Part shown: one piece after another, positions 42,212 through 52,098 of the stretch
How the letters are laid out: every line of letters begins with the position of its first letter
Numbering within the stretch: the stretch's first letter is position 1
Assembly (NCBI RefSeq): GCF_018966525.1
Contig: NZ_CP076607.1
Location: 3,658,001-3,722,000, forward strand
Reading direction: 5' to 3'
Source: Paenibacillus sophorae
Lineage (GTDB): Bacteria > Bacillota > Bacilli > Paenibacillales > Paenibacillaceae
DNA: 64,000 nt
Translations under genes and position numbers: made by a program
Notes under the pieces: generated by a model
Seen by the model: only the letters and a program-made list of their open reading frames with translations
What the model was told of the DNA's origin: nothing
Database searches by the model: none

Positions 42212-42394
42212 TTATAAAATAAAAAACGCTGCCATTGCGACAACGCATTAAATTAAAAACTCAATTTTGACATATACTGACTAACATAATTTTAAACAAT
42301 AACAATTGCAAAAGATAGTTTCATCGATCGTCATCGAACCTCATTTAAACAACAAATCATTTGTTCATCTGCAATGTCACCAATCGATTCGTTT

Positions 42395-42700
42395 TCCAAC
42401 TCTCCCCCCTCCATTAGGTCCTTCCGGTCCAATAGTCGCTCACCAAAGGGATAGACTCAGCGGTTTGCTTTGGAGTTCTTGGGGCAGATGGCCTACCCAT
42501 ATCTGAGCTTACCCATCCCGGATCGACCGCATTTATTTTGATATCACCTTTTATTTCTCCAGCTACCAATCGTGTCAATCCGTTTAGGGCAAGTTTAGAC
42601 AACTTATAAGCACCTACTCCTTTATATGACATTTCGCTCGTCGCCCCATATTCAGAAGAAACATTTATAATTCTCCCATAGCCTTGCAAATTGGTAACTT
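42395..42700 (-). pseudogene. SDR C-terminal remnant, duplicate of the gene at 57771
   Basis: GYGRIINVSSEYGATSEMSY, GVGAYKLSKLALNGLTRLV, INAVDPGWVSSDMG match the C-terminal half of the SDR at 57771-58478 almost residue for residue. An extra C near 42447 shifts the frame (AESIPLVSDYW instead of AESILWLATI). The N-terminal half is missing. Confidence 0.85.
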
Positions 42701-42838
42701 GTTTGACCGTAGGTCTATTGATCCTGCATTTTTCCGCGCCTTATCCTTACCGGCTCAATTAGTACGCAGATCTTGCTTCTTCTATTTACGCCCAGACCTA
42801 TTACTGTAATCTTACTCGGAGTAAAGTTTTATTCCCTT

Positions 42839-42910
42839 GATTATTTCACAAGGCAGTTCTCCGATTATTACGGAACTACTCCTTCTCAGTATCGTAAACT
42901 GCATCGGTAA
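42839..42910 (+). pseudogene. AraC-type regulator C-terminal fragment
   Basis: 24 codons: DYFTRQFSDYYGTTPSQYRK then LHR and stop, the diagnostic end of AraC DNA-binding domains. The rest is absent. Apart from this I see no gene between 42700 and 43110. Confidence 0.6.
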
Positions 42911-43109
42911 TCCTAAACTGTGAGGCAACGGATAGGTCTCATCACGAGCCCCATTTTCTATGCAAAATAGAATTCCAGGTCCTCTAGAAGACATGGGATT
43001 CCGTGCAATCAGCCCAAAAAGTGCTGCTTATATTTATGTTATATCCATGAGCTCAGGAACTCTGATCGCGTGATCTCAGCAACTCATTTTTTTGTGCCGT
43101 CAGCCATAT

Positions 43110-43835
43110 TCAAGGTTTTGTCAAGTACTTGATCCATAACCCGCCGTCATCCAGTTTTTCGACTTCTTTCAGATAGAAATTTTCTGGATGCTGTTTGTTC
43201 AGAGAAGAGCTGCTTTCAAATAGTGTCACAGAGTTAGAGGCGCCATCGGCAATTGGAACCAAAATCAGGCTCAATTCATCAATCAGTCTCTCATTTAAAA
43301 AGGAACCATTTAAACCGCCCCCGCCTTCCAGCATTAAATTATCGATGGAAAACAGTTTTTTCAACTTTTGTACGACTGTAGTAAAATTAATGCGCTCTTT
43401 CCCGCCGAAAATGTAGGAAATGCCAGTCTTTTTCAAATGAGCCAGGTAAGCATCTGAAACTTGCTCTGTAAGGACTTCTATTATATGATCTTCCGACCTG
43501 TTCTCATTCCATGGTTTAATTGAATTTTCGGTCCACCCCAATTTTCCCAAGGGGTCCACTGCTACGGCATAACTTTCGGCATCGTTATTAGCAACATAAT
43601 CCGTCCTTGGAATCGCCGGAATGTTGTCTTCTTTTTTCAAATCTACCTGATGCCCAAAAGTAAAGTGTTCCTCCATGGTAATTCTGCCGCAAATCCATGC
43701 TTTAGATCCGTAACGTTCATGAATTTCTTCGTATTCATCTGTAAAGTAGGTTACTCGTTCCGTTTTCAAATAATCGCCAATAATTTTTCCATCCAATGAA
43801 GTCAGCATGTGGCAGATAATATACGGTCTTTCCAA
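43110..43835 (-). CDS. RibD C-terminal / dihydrofolate reductase-like protein
   Basis: 241 aa: ICHMLTSLDGKIIGDYL at the start, YIFGGKERINF and LMLEGGGGLNGSFL in the NADPH site, and LIDELSLILVPIADG. This is the RibD_C fold without the deaminase domain, so it is a stand-alone NADPH-dependent reductase. ATG 43835 follows AAGGGGGAAT. Copy 2 of the regulatory element lies directly upstream. Confidence 0.85.
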   Translation of the reverse strand: MERPYIICHMLTSLDGKIIGDYLKTERVTYFTDEYEEIHERYGSKAWICGRITMEEHFTFGHQVDLKKEDNIPAIPRTDYVANNDAESYAVAVDPLGKLGWTENSIKPWNENRSEDHIIEVLTEQVSDAYLAHLKKTGISYIFGGKERINFTTVVQKLKKLFSIDNLMLEGGGGLNGSFLNERLIDELSLILVPIADGASNSVTLFESSSSLNKQHPENFYLKEVEKLDDGGLWIKYLTKP

Positions 43836-43940
43836 TGGTATTCCCCCTTAAATGACAAAATACTTGTGTACAGTTTGGTTAATATACACGAATATTAAAG
43901 CGGCCGTTTCGTTGGACGAATCAAAAATTCGCAATTAATA

Positions 43941-44052
43941 CATTAATCAACGTATGTCTATTATTATAAATAGAACCAGCCTAGCTTCAATGGTTAAATA
44001 GACGAAATTCGTTGTTTTATCAACAAAATAAGGAAAAATGTTGATTATTTGG
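43941..44052 (+). promoter_or_regulatory. TetR-linked regulatory element, copy 2
   Basis: CATTAATCAACGTATGTC, then CTTCAATGGTTAAAT, ATTCGTTGTTTTATCAACA and ATGTTGATTATTTGG. The palindrome GTTGTTTTATCAAC is at 44011-44024. Upstream of the RibD-type gene (-); no tetR gene follows on the plus side, only IS debris. Confidence 0.75.
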
Positions 44053-44084
44053 TGCATTTATTATAAGCCGGAATCACGCAATTA

Positions 44085-44735
44085 ATATCAATCTTACAGG
44101 AACTGCGTTGGGGCTCAAAGCGATCGTGCCTGTTATGAAAAATCAGGAAAGCGAATCGATTGTAAATTTTTCAATCACGCCCTCATTCGGCCCTACCTTC
44201 CCTCCAAGCTCATTCTCGATTTGGACTCCACGGTGGATACCGTGTACGGGAACCAAGACCAGGCCGCCAAAGGTACGAATCCGTCATTGAGGGCATTGCC
44301 CTCTAGTACCAAGCTACTTCTTGGGACCATCCCCGGCGCGTGACGGTGACCCGTAAAGCCCAAGTCATCCAAGAGGACCAGCCTTGCCTGTTTCTGGATA
44401 CCGATTGGAAATACGAAGCGATTGTAACCAACCTGTACTGGGAAGCGATTGACGAATGGCGCTTCTACAACCAGCACTGCTGCATGGAAAATTACATCAA
44501 GGAAGCCAAACGCGGGTTTTCCATCGATCGGATTGCGACCGGTTCTTTTGAATCCAACGAAATCGATCTGCTGATTAAGCTCATAGCCTACAACCTCTAT
44601 GAGCGGTTTAAACGGCATTGCTGCGATCCGGTTCACCGAGGGTACACGATTGCCCGCATCCGCCTGGGACACTTCCATCTTGCCGGGAGTAGAGACAGAT
44701 CTGATCCTCTAATGGTTTCTCTCCGAAGATTGTGA
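44085..44735 (+). pseudogene. IS1380-type transposase fragment
   Basis: LILDLDSTVDTVYGNQDQAA, then after a stop VTVTRKAQVIQEDQPCLFLD, WRFYNQHCCMENYIKEAKRG and IDLLIKLIAYNLYERFKRH, the DDE core of IS1380-type transposases. Frame breaks are present and both ends are missing. Confidence 0.65.
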
Positions 44736-44925
44736 ATGCCCGTATTGTAAGGGTGTGTTTTTTAATGGCAAAGTCGTCGATATCCAGTTCCAAACCTGTG
44801 GTGTCTTTAGCTTCGTTCCAGGCTTGTTTCGTGAGGCGTTCGTTCTCTGTTGGGATTGCTTCTTGATGCATCCGCTGTACCGTGGAGATGGAACATACAA
44901 ATATCTCTTTTTGCCTTTTTGCCAA
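44705..44925 (-). pseudogene. ISL3 transposase internal fragment
   Basis: STVQRMHQEAIPTENERLTK and LDIDDFAIKKHTLTIRAFTI match the ISL3 transposase at 14.4-15.6 kb. It has replaced the 5' part of the SDR gene that follows on the other strand. Confidence 0.7.
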
Positions 44926-45471
44926 AGAGATTCAGATGCCGAATCTTACGCGGATACCACTTTTGGACATCTAGATATCCTTGTAAACAACGTCGGCGTC
45001 CAGTTTCAGCAGAACAAACTCACAGACATTACCGACGAGCAGTTTGCCGATACATTTAAAGTGAATATCTACTCTCACTTTTACATTACTCGCGCCGCTT
45101 TACCCCATTTGAAGGCTGGATGCTCAATAATTGGAACGACCTCAATAGTTACCTATGCGGGGTATGCGTTGCTAATCGATTACACCGCCACCAAAGGGGC
45201 TATAGTTGGCTTCACCCGCGCTCTAGCCAATAGCCTGGTAAAGAAAGGGATTCGCGTAAACGCAGTAGCCCCCGGCCCAGTATGGACACCGCTTGTTCCG
45301 GCCAGCATGTCGGCCGATGTCACCGCGACCCTTGGCGCTGACTCGCCTATGGGCCGAGCCGCGCAACCGTTTGAGCTTGCAGCTACATATGTCTACCTGG
45401 CTTCAGATGATTCCCGATATGTTACAGGGCAAGTGCTTCATGTTGATGGCGGGATGACCACGAGCTCATAG
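44925..45471 (+). pseudogene. SDR (glucose 1-dehydrogenase / GSP39-like) lacking its N-terminus
   Basis: From HLDILVNNVGVQFQQNKLTD on, the frame is a normal SDR: active-site YTATKGAIVGFTRALANSL, VNAVAPGPVWTPLVPAS and VTGQVLHVDGG, as in YhdF/YhxC general stress reductases of ~285 aa. The first ~95 residues with the cofactor loop have been replaced by the ISL3 fragment, so it cannot work as is. Confidence 0.75.
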
Positions 45472-45568
45472 ATTCCATTCGATAAGAAGCCGTTAATATC
45501 CCTGCAGAAACCCGGGCAGCATCCGAACAATCTTCGCTCGACTTGGCCATGATTGAATGGGGAAATGA

Positions 45569-47475
45569 ATCGAGTAGGAGGCTACCCATTAACTGAGTAG
45601 CCGACCTCTCACACCACCGTACGTACCGTTCGGTATACGGCGGTTCAACCGTTTAAGTGCAATTGACGTAAACGCTCGTACTGCGCAGGAAAGTCATAAT
45701 ATCCTGCCTGTGCGAGCTTTTCGTTTGTTATGGAACGAGACAGCACCGGGCTTCCGGCGATGCGCCAGTACCCCAGACGGGAGTTCCCCCACTGGTAAGC
45801 CTGCCATTCCGGTATCCCCAGCTTGCGCAGGTTCTGTACCTTGGTTCTCGGCTTCTTCCACTGTTTCCAGATGTACATCCGCAGGCGTCTTCGCAGCCAT
45901 TCGCTCCAGCTTTTCAATATCCGTTTCATGTCGGCTACATAGTAGTAGCCGATCCATCCGCGAATGTAGACTTTCACTTTCTCCATGACTTGGCGAACAT
46001 TCCTGCCCTGACTGCGGCTCGTTAGTTCTTTCAGCTTCTTCTTTGCTTTTGCGAGGGATTGCCCATGGGCGCGAATATACACCCCATTTCTGTTCTTTCC
46101 CAGGGCAAAACCAAGGAATTTGAAATACTTCCGGGCCACTACGCTGACTACCTTGCTTTTCCGCATATTCATCTGGAGTCTCAATTTGTTCTCCAGGTAC
46201 TTCCGGCAAGACTCCAGAAGCCGCGTCGCTGCCCGTTTGCTTTTGGCTAGCACCACGATGTCATCCGCATACCGGATAACGTTCACTCCCCGTCTGTTCA
46301 TCTCCTGGTCGAATTCGTTCAGATAGATGTTCGCGAGCAGCGGAGATAAAGGGCCTCCCTGCGGAGAGCCTTCCTCCGTTTTGCAGTGCACCCCATTCTC
46401 CATAACCCCACTTTTCAAATATTTCTTAATCAGTTCGGTTACACGCTTGTTCTGAATTTGTTTGCGCAAAAGATTCATCAGCAGTTCATGGTTCAGTGTG
46501 TCGAAGTATTTCGAAAGGTCGATTTCTACCGCGTGACCATAGCCTTGCTGCGCGTAATCTTTCACCTTACGGATGGCCTGCTGCGCGCTCCGCCCAGGGC
46601 GGTAGCCGTAACTTCCGTCTGAGAAGAGCGGCTCAAACAGCGGCTGCAACTGCTGGGCGATCGCCTGCTGGATCACTCGGTCCACGACTGTGGGTATGCC
46701 AAGCTTCCGTACTCCACTTCCATCGGGTTTGGGAATTTCCTTGCGCCGTACCGGGCTTGGCTTGTATCGGCCTTCCCGGATATTTTGCAACAGCTCGTCT
46801 CTATGTTCCTGCAGCCATGGCAGCGCATCTTCTACGGTCATTCCGTCGATTCCAGGCGCTCCATGGTTGCGTTTGACCTGCTTGTAGGCTCTGTTCAGAT
46901 TGTCTCTGTCCAGAATCTGTTCCAGCAAGTCTGTTGCACCGTCTCTTTCTCTACTTTCCCGAATGCCGGCACTCCGCGCTCCCGCATACTCTTCATGTTC
47001 CACACGTTCCCTTTGCGGGCAGCCCTTTCGGTATTCTGCTTTCATCGCGCCGACTCTCCTTCCTGTATGTACTCGAGACTTACGATTGTTCGGCCCTTCC
47101 CGAGAAAAAAAAACTTCCCGGTACTATGGCCTCTGCTGACTTCTCACAGCAAGCTTTACTCCGTCTTTCGGATTTTTTTTTTTTTTCCTACCGGGCGTCT
47201 GTGAGATCTCCCCGGGTAAGAGCGATAACCTTCCCCTCATCCATCTGCCACATTTACACCCTGGGATTCGGGCAGTATTGGACTTTGCTTTGTAGTGCAA
47301 GCTCGTCCGTCCCATGATGCCTTCTATGTGATTTCTGTTCGTCAGACCGAGGGTTTGCCTCCGGCTTCCTTCAGATTCCGCCTCGCGGCGGACACCCTTG
47401 CCTTTGGCTAACAGTTCCTACTGCCAAGCCTGTAGCGGACTTTCACCGCCGAGTTATCGCCCATGCCGGGCGCAC
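45569..47475 (-). mobile_element. Group II intron, bacterial class C
   Basis: On the minus strand the 5' end is GTGCGCCCGGCATGGGCG (from 47475). The 3' end carries domain V (GAACCGCCGTATACCGAACG onward) and domain VI (GGCTACTCAGTTAATGGGTA then GCCTCCTACTCGATT). It contains the reverse transcriptase gene. It lies directly downstream of a rho-independent hairpin (47481-47519), the preferred site of class C introns. About 1.9 kb and apparently complete. Confidence 0.9.
45645..47045 (-). CDS. ltrA: Group II intron reverse transcriptase/maturase
   Basis: 466 aa. RT domains run from LEQILDRDNLNRAYKQVKRN through GAPGIDGMTVEDALPW and SYGYRPGRSAQQAI to the catalytic RYADDIVVL, then the GIIM maturase part (VKVYIRGWIGYYYVADMKRI). 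No endonuclease (HNH) domain follows, as usual for class C. The frame is intact, so the intron may be mobile. Confidence 0.95.
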   Translation of the reverse strand: MKAEYRKGCPQRERVEHEEYAGARSAGIRESRERDGATDLLEQILDRDNLNRAYKQVKRNHGAPGIDGMTVEDALPWLQEHRDELLQNIREGRYKPSPVRRKEIPKPDGSGVRKLGIPTVVDRVIQQAIAQQLQPLFEPLFSDGSYGYRPGRSAQQAIRKVKDYAQQGYGHAVEIDLSKYFDTLNHELLMNLLRKQIQNKRVTELIKKYLKSGVMENGVHCKTEEGSPQGGPLSPLLANIYLNEFDQEMNRRGVNVIRYADDIVVLAKSKRAATRLLESCRKYLENKLRLQMNMRKSKVVSVVARKYFKFLGFALGKNRNGVYIRAHGQSLAKAKKKLKELTSRSQGRNVRQVMEKVKVYIRGWIGYYYVADMKRILKSWSEWLRRRLRMYIWKQWKKPRTKVQNLRKLGIPEWQAYQWGNSRLGYWRIAGSPVLSRSITNEKLAQAGYYDFPAQYERLRQLHLNG

Positions 47476-47480
47476 ACTAT

Positions 47481-47519
47481 AAAAAAACGCATCGAACCAT
47501 TGGATTCGAAGCGTTTTTT
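47481..47519 (-). terminator. Terminator of the sugar dehydrogenase operon and intron insertion site
   Basis: AACGCTTCGAATCC pairs with GGTTCGATGCGTT, followed on the minus strand by a T run and then, 5 bp later, the intron 5' end. Confidence 0.85.
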
Positions 47520-47540
47520 GTCTTATCAGAAAAAGTTTGG

Positions 47541-48659
47541 CTAGGGTCTGAAAGCTGGTGCCGCAAGAGAAACTCTGTACAGCTTGTCATCATTCTCCTG
47601 TGGGTCTCCACGGCCGTCCCTATTATTACTGATGAAGTAAAGATAGTTATCTTCAATTCTTACATCTCGAATTCTTCCTAGCCCGGTAATCACACTGCGG
47701 GATTGACCTGTGATAAGATCAAATTCTAAAACGGCAGCCCCTCTCAAGGCAGCTACATACAATTTGTTATTAAAATAGTCCATGCCAGATGGCGCCCAAG
47801 TGGTCGCGTCTCCAGAAGTGTATAGCGGAGAGATCACCCTGCTCTTTTCTTCGTTTCCTTCAATGATCGGCCAGCCATAATTCTGACCGGGTTCTATATG
47901 ATTTATCTCATCATTCTGACTGTTCCCGTGCTCACTGGCATACAGCTTTCCATCAGGCGACCAGGCTAATCCTTGAGGATTTCGGTGTCCATAACTATAG
48001 ACATAGGAATTGGGATAGGGATTGTCACTCGGAACCGATCCATCCAGATTGATTCTTAAAATTTTTCCTCCCAATGAATCGAGATCTTGTGCTATCTCAG
48101 ATTCGTAAGCATCCCCGGCTGTTGCATAGAGTTTTCCGTCAGGTCCAATTTTAAGTCTTCCCCCATGATGCGCAGGACCGCTTGGAATACGGTCGAGAAG
48201 CACACTGTTTTCACTCCAAACGCCATCATCCAAACCGAGTGTTACAATACGGTTAAATCGTTCGGAGTTATCTTCATACGTATAATATGCATAAGCCAGA
48301 TTCGATTCCTGAAAATCAGGAGCGAGTACAAATCCTAGCAATCCTGCCTCCGAAGCAGTGGATAGCTGGTTCTTAAGTTCTACCTTCTGCCTGTCCACTT
48401 TTCCATTTTCGACTCTAACGATGGCTCCTGGTCTTTCTGACAAATAAAAAGTATCCCCTTCTTTTTCTATCGACCAAGGAATCTCCAGATTTTCCGCAAT
48501 TACCTCTACATTTAAATCACTTTCTGTAGTTTGGGTATTTTGAGTATTTTGGGTATTTTCAGTGGCTTGAGTGTTACCTATTGTATTTTGTTGTTCATTA
48601 ATAGAACATCCAACCAGCAAAAGAAAGATCATCATTATGCTCAGAGCTTTTTTCAGCAT
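47541..48659 (-). CDS. PQQ-dependent sugar dehydrogenase-like lipoprotein
   Basis: About 372 aa. Signal peptide with lipobox LLVGC near residue 18, a TQNTQNTQ repeat linker, then a six-bladed beta-propeller of the soluble glucose/aldose dehydrogenase family: AENLEIPWSIEKEGD, SGPAHHGGRLKIGPDGKLYA, YSYGHRNPQGLAWSPDG, EHGNSQNDEINHIEPGQNYG. PQQ and Ca2+ sites are typical of the family. ATG 48659 with GAGGTG is chosen over GTG 48665. Last gene of the redox operon; a likely electron donor to it. Confidence 0.85.
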   Translation of the reverse strand: MLKKALSIMMIFLLLVGCSINEQQNTIGNTQATENTQNTQNTQTTESDLNVEVIAENLEIPWSIEKEGDTFYLSERPGAIVRVENGKVDRQKVELKNQLSTASEAGLLGFVLAPDFQESNLAYAYYTYEDNSERFNRIVTLGLDDGVWSENSVLLDRIPSGPAHHGGRLKIGPDGKLYATAGDAYESEIAQDLDSLGGKILRINLDGSVPSDNPYPNSYVYSYGHRNPQGLAWSPDGKLYASEHGNSQNDEINHIEPGQNYGWPIIEGNEEKSRVISPLYTSGDATTWAPSGMDYFNNKLYVAALRGAAVLEFDLITGQSRSVITGLGRIRDVRIEDNYLYFISNNRDGRGDPQENDDKLYRVSLAAPAFRP

Positions 48660-48720
48660 GGTCACCTCAACCCCTCTTTCTGCTTTTTCTCATATCCAAA
48701 ATGCCACCAAATTTAAAATA

Positions 48721-49248
48721 TCACGGTTTTATTAATTCCATGTAATTTGCTATATCTTTTTCAGTCATAGTGCCGGTTATAACCTTTTGAATCGTTCCGT
48801 TCTTATCAATCAAGAATGAGGTCGGAATGGGGATAATATCATAAGCTTCAGTAACGGCTCGATCCTTATCTTTCAGAACCGGGAATGTAAGTCCATGTCT
48901 TTCCACGAAAGATTCAATGGCAATGTCGCTTTCCGCAATATTAACAGCCAATATTTCTACACCAAGGTCTTTATATTGCTTATACTGGCTCTCCATATAA
49001 GGCATTTCCTGTTCGCACGGTTCGCACCATGTCCCCCAGAAATTCAAAAAAACACCTCTTCCCTTGAAGTCTGATAGCTGAACTTTATTTCCTTCCATAT
49101 CTTCAAGGACAAAATTAGGTGCTTGATCTCCTGCCTGAACCCGAATGGTTTCAGTGAAGAAATGCTGATAAAGCGTGTAAACTATGGCTGAAATCATAAT
49201 AAGAAGCAGGCTCAAGCGAAGGATAAATCGGGTCTTTCTGTTCCTCAT
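48721..49248 (-). CDS. resA: ResA-type thiol-disulfide oxidoreductase
   Basis: 175 aa with one N-terminal membrane anchor and a thioredoxin fold. The active site WCEPCEQEMP is identical in type to ResA (CEPC). GVFLNFWGTWCEPC, VEILAVNIAES and IPTSFLIDKNG are also present. ResA reduces the cysteines of apocytochrome c outside the membrane so that heme can be attached. Lies between the sugar dehydrogenase and resC. Confidence 0.92.
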   Translation of the reverse strand: MRNRKTRFILRLSLLLIMISAIVYTLYQHFFTETIRVQAGDQAPNFVLEDMEGNKVQLSDFKGRGVFLNFWGTWCEPCEQEMPYMESQYKQYKDLGVEILAVNIAESDIAIESFVERHGLTFPVLKDKDRAVTEAYDIIPIPTSFLIDKNGTIQKVITGTMTEKDIANYMELIKP

Positions 49249-49266
49249 CAGAACCTCCTTTACTTA

Positions 49267-50442
49267 TTAGGCGTAAGAATGCAGTCCGGCGATAATCAGA
49301 TTCACAAAAACCAGGTTGAAAATAATGATTCCAAAACCGATAACTCCGAGCCATGCTGATCTTTCACCCTGCCACCCCCTGGAGAGCCGCAAATGCAAAT
49401 ATCCGGCATAAAATAACCATGTAATCAGAGCCCACACTTCCTTAGGATCCCATCCCCAAAAACGCGTCCAGGCGATTTGAGCCCAAATCATCGCAAAAAT
49501 GAGCGCGCCCAAAGTAAATATCGGAAATCCAATGGCTACCGACCTGTATCCTATTTCATCAACCAAATCAAGCTTAATATTCTTCGTTAACGGCTGAAGA
49601 GCTGCAGAAATTCTTTTCCTGAACATCAGTCTTAGGATGAAGTACAACAGGAGACCCGTGACAGCAGACCAAATGACCGTATTTAGTTTTACCGCGTCAA
49701 TAACAGCTGGCACATAGGCTAAAGCCTCCATCCTGCCTTCAGTAAGCAGCTCGCCTTGATGAGGTCCTATAAGTGAAGGAAGATTGTAAGTGGTTTCCGC
49801 CTCTTGGCCATTATGATCAACCCACCTATAAACTGCTTCATATTGTAATCCTCTAAAAACCAAAGTAATAACAATAAAAGCAAGTGTTGCTGCTAAAAAG
49901 TACATGATCACCTCAAGCCAGAGGGTTTTCATGGATGGTTTCGTCTGGTCAACGGAACGAAGTAAATAAATGATACCCGCAATAAAGCTGCTGGCTAGAA
50001 CAGCGGAACCTAGTGCCGTTGTGGTTACATGAATAGCAAGCCAATCCGATTGTAATGCCGGGATTAATGGAGAAACATTTGTAGGGAACAGACTCCCATA
50101 AGAAATCATTAATAATGTAATCGGTAAAGTGAATAGCCCCAGGATTGACACTTTGTATAAAAAATAAAGAATGATAAATCCCAGCACAAACATCATGGAA
50201 AAAGCTGTTACGAACTCGAACATATTGCTAACTGGCGCGTGTCCGGAAGCCATCCATCTAGTGATAAAATAGCCCAGATGTGTAACAAAGCCCAGAATGG
50301 TCACGCTTATTGCAGCTGCAGCCCATTTACTTGGTTTTTCGTACTGTTTTCTTCGATCACGAATCGCTCCACCAAACAGAAAGGTTGAAATTAAATATAG
50401 AAAGAATGCTGCATAGAGCAGGTTACTGCTAAAAGCGATCAT
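49267..50442 (-). CDS. resC: Cytochrome c biogenesis protein ResC/CcsA
   Basis: 391 aa, many membrane segments. The heme-handling WWD-type motif appears as WGWDPKEVWALITWLFYAGY; conserved His residues lie in the flanking helices. This is half of the system II heme lyase with ResB. It overlaps the end of resB by 14 bp. Confidence 0.92.
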   Translation of the reverse strand: MIAFSSNLLYAAFFLYLISTFLFGGAIRDRRKQYEKPSKWAAAAISVTILGFVTHLGYFITRWMASGHAPVSNMFEFVTAFSMMFVLGFIILYFLYKVSILGLFTLPITLLMISYGSLFPTNVSPLIPALQSDWLAIHVTTTALGSAVLASSFIAGIIYLLRSVDQTKPSMKTLWLEVIMYFLAATLAFIVITLVFRGLQYEAVYRWVDHNGQEAETTYNLPSLIGPHQGELLTEGRMEALAYVPAVIDAVKLNTVIWSAVTGLLLYFILRLMFRKRISAALQPLTKNIKLDLVDEIGYRSVAIGFPIFTLGALIFAMIWAQIAWTRFWGWDPKEVWALITWLFYAGYLHLRLSRGWQGERSAWLGVIGFGIIIFNLVFVNLIIAGLHSYA

Positions 50443-52048
50443 TATTCTCCTCCTTCTGTCTGTTTTCGCTTTTTCTGTTTGTTTGATCCGTTAATTCCTG
50501 AAGGCCAGTTTCTTTTAAAATAGGGTTGATTTCATTTTGGAGACCATACCCATTTTTATTGGTATAGCCCGCAATGAATATGGCATCACCACTTCTCTTG
50601 ATCCATATTCTCCGATGGTTCCAGTACATCCCTTGGATAACCCCAATCATGAAAATGGCACCTCCCACCCCAAGAATCCATAACGTATTGTCTTTACGAA
50701 CGGTAAGGGCGGATACATTTTTCATTTCAACGTTTTCAAATTTCATTTGTAATTGATTATCTCCGCTGGGTTCAAGGTTGTTTCGAATAGCAACAAAGCT
50801 TTTCTCACCATCCGGGTTTTCGGGAGATATCATGTTAAACACAAAAGCTGGATTGTCAGGAACTTGTGATCTTGTTGACGGACGGCCTTGCCCATCGAGA
50901 TAGAAATCCGGAAAATATTCCAAAATCTCAACCTTATACTCATTGCCCAGATCATAGCTTTTTTCTGGATTTAACAAATCGATCGTAATCCGGCCGAAGC
51001 TCTTTTCACTCTTCTTATCAACTAAACTAAAGGTCATCTTATTAAGTTCATTTAATTGGTAGGAAACCTGGTAAAGAGCAAAGGAATCATGTCTTAAAGG
51101 ATGGTTCACTTTGATTTGCTCATCTTTCACCTTAGCGAGCCTTGGTGTGTCTCCATAAAGGATCTCACCTTTACGTTCATACAATGTCACATTCGTTTGA
51201 TAATTTTTAACGGCATTCCCTTGATCTTTGGGATAGGTTTCCAGAATAAACTTGTCACTCCCTAAATAATACTTTCCATTGGTTCCCGGAATAACACGGG
51301 TTTCACCGTCACGAATCCAAAGCGTTTCGTCCACATACATTCCCGGTATAAATCGAAGCATTCCTCCAATCAGGAAGATGACAAGGCCAGCATGATTAAC
51401 ATACGGTCCCCATCTGGAAAATCGGTTTTTCTCGGCCAGAAAATTCCCGTTCTCATCCCGAATACCGTACCGTTTATTCCTTAGTTTGGATATAACAGTA
51501 TCTAATTGTTTATTTGATTTCTCAGTCATTTGGGTTTCACTGAAAAGACGTTGTCTGCGCATAAAGCTTTCGTGCCGCGTAACTCCTTGATTTTTCAAAG
51601 CAAAATATAAAGGAACAACCCGGTCCAAACTCGCAATCACAAGCGATATTCCCAAAGCCGCCAGCAGCAGAAAATACCACCAGGATTCATACAGCCTGTT
51701 AAAGCCCAACTGAACGTAGATTTGGCCTAACAGGCCGTATCGATCCCGGTAGAAATCTTCCGGTACAACATTTTGCGGGATATACATTTGCTGAGGAAAA
51801 ATGGTTCCAATCATAGAAGCGATTAAAATAAGAGCAATAATGCCCACTCCTACTTTAACGGATGAGAAAAAGTTCCAAATTCGATCAAGTGGTGTTTTTT
51901 TATAGGTTTGTGAACGTCTTGCACTTCCTTCATAACGCAGATCAACCGACTTTTCCGATAGTTCTTTACCAACTTGTTTCCCGCAAGACTCACAAAGAAT
52001 GGTTCCGTATGGATTAACATGACCGCATTCGCAATTTACACGTTCCAA
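50429..52048 (-). CDS. resB: Cytochrome c biogenesis protein ResB
   Basis: 539 aa. A short Cys4 zinc-ribbon-like start (CECGHVNPYGTILCESCG), then ResB: IWNFFSSVKVGVGIIALIL, YESWWYFLLLAALGISLVIA, RWGPYVNHAGLVIFLIGGML, a large outer loop and a C-terminal helix. ResB with ResC forms the heme channel and lyase. The housekeeping resABC is usually followed by resDE; here it is within an accessory redox operon, suggesting a dedicated copy. Confidence 0.92.
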   Translation of the reverse strand: MERVNCECGHVNPYGTILCESCGKQVGKELSEKSVDLRYEGSARRSQTYKKTPLDRIWNFFSSVKVGVGIIALILIASMIGTIFPQQMYIPQNVVPEDFYRDRYGLLGQIYVQLGFNRLYESWWYFLLLAALGISLVIASLDRVVPLYFALKNQGVTRHESFMRRQRLFSETQMTEKSNKQLDTVISKLRNKRYGIRDENGNFLAEKNRFSRWGPYVNHAGLVIFLIGGMLRFIPGMYVDETLWIRDGETRVIPGTNGKYYLGSDKFILETYPKDQGNAVKNYQTNVTLYERKGEILYGDTPRLAKVKDEQIKVNHPLRHDSFALYQVSYQLNELNKMTFSLVDKKSEKSFGRITIDLLNPEKSYDLGNEYKVEILEYFPDFYLDGQGRPSTRSQVPDNPAFVFNMISPENPDGEKSFVAIRNNLEPSGDNQLQMKFENVEMKNVSALTVRKDNTLWILGVGGAIFMIGVIQGMYWNHRRIWIKRSGDAIFIAGYTNKNGYGLQNEINPILKETGLQELTDQTNRKSENRQKEENNDRF

Positions 52049-52098
52049 TACTAAAAACTCCCTATATTCGTCTTTGTCCCTGTTGTTGGACAGCTCTG

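Noticed and set aside
47160..47190. Poly-T tract of about 15 bases
   Set aside because: Lies in the non-coding part of the group II intron; a homopolymer run or sequencing artefact, with no separate function seen.
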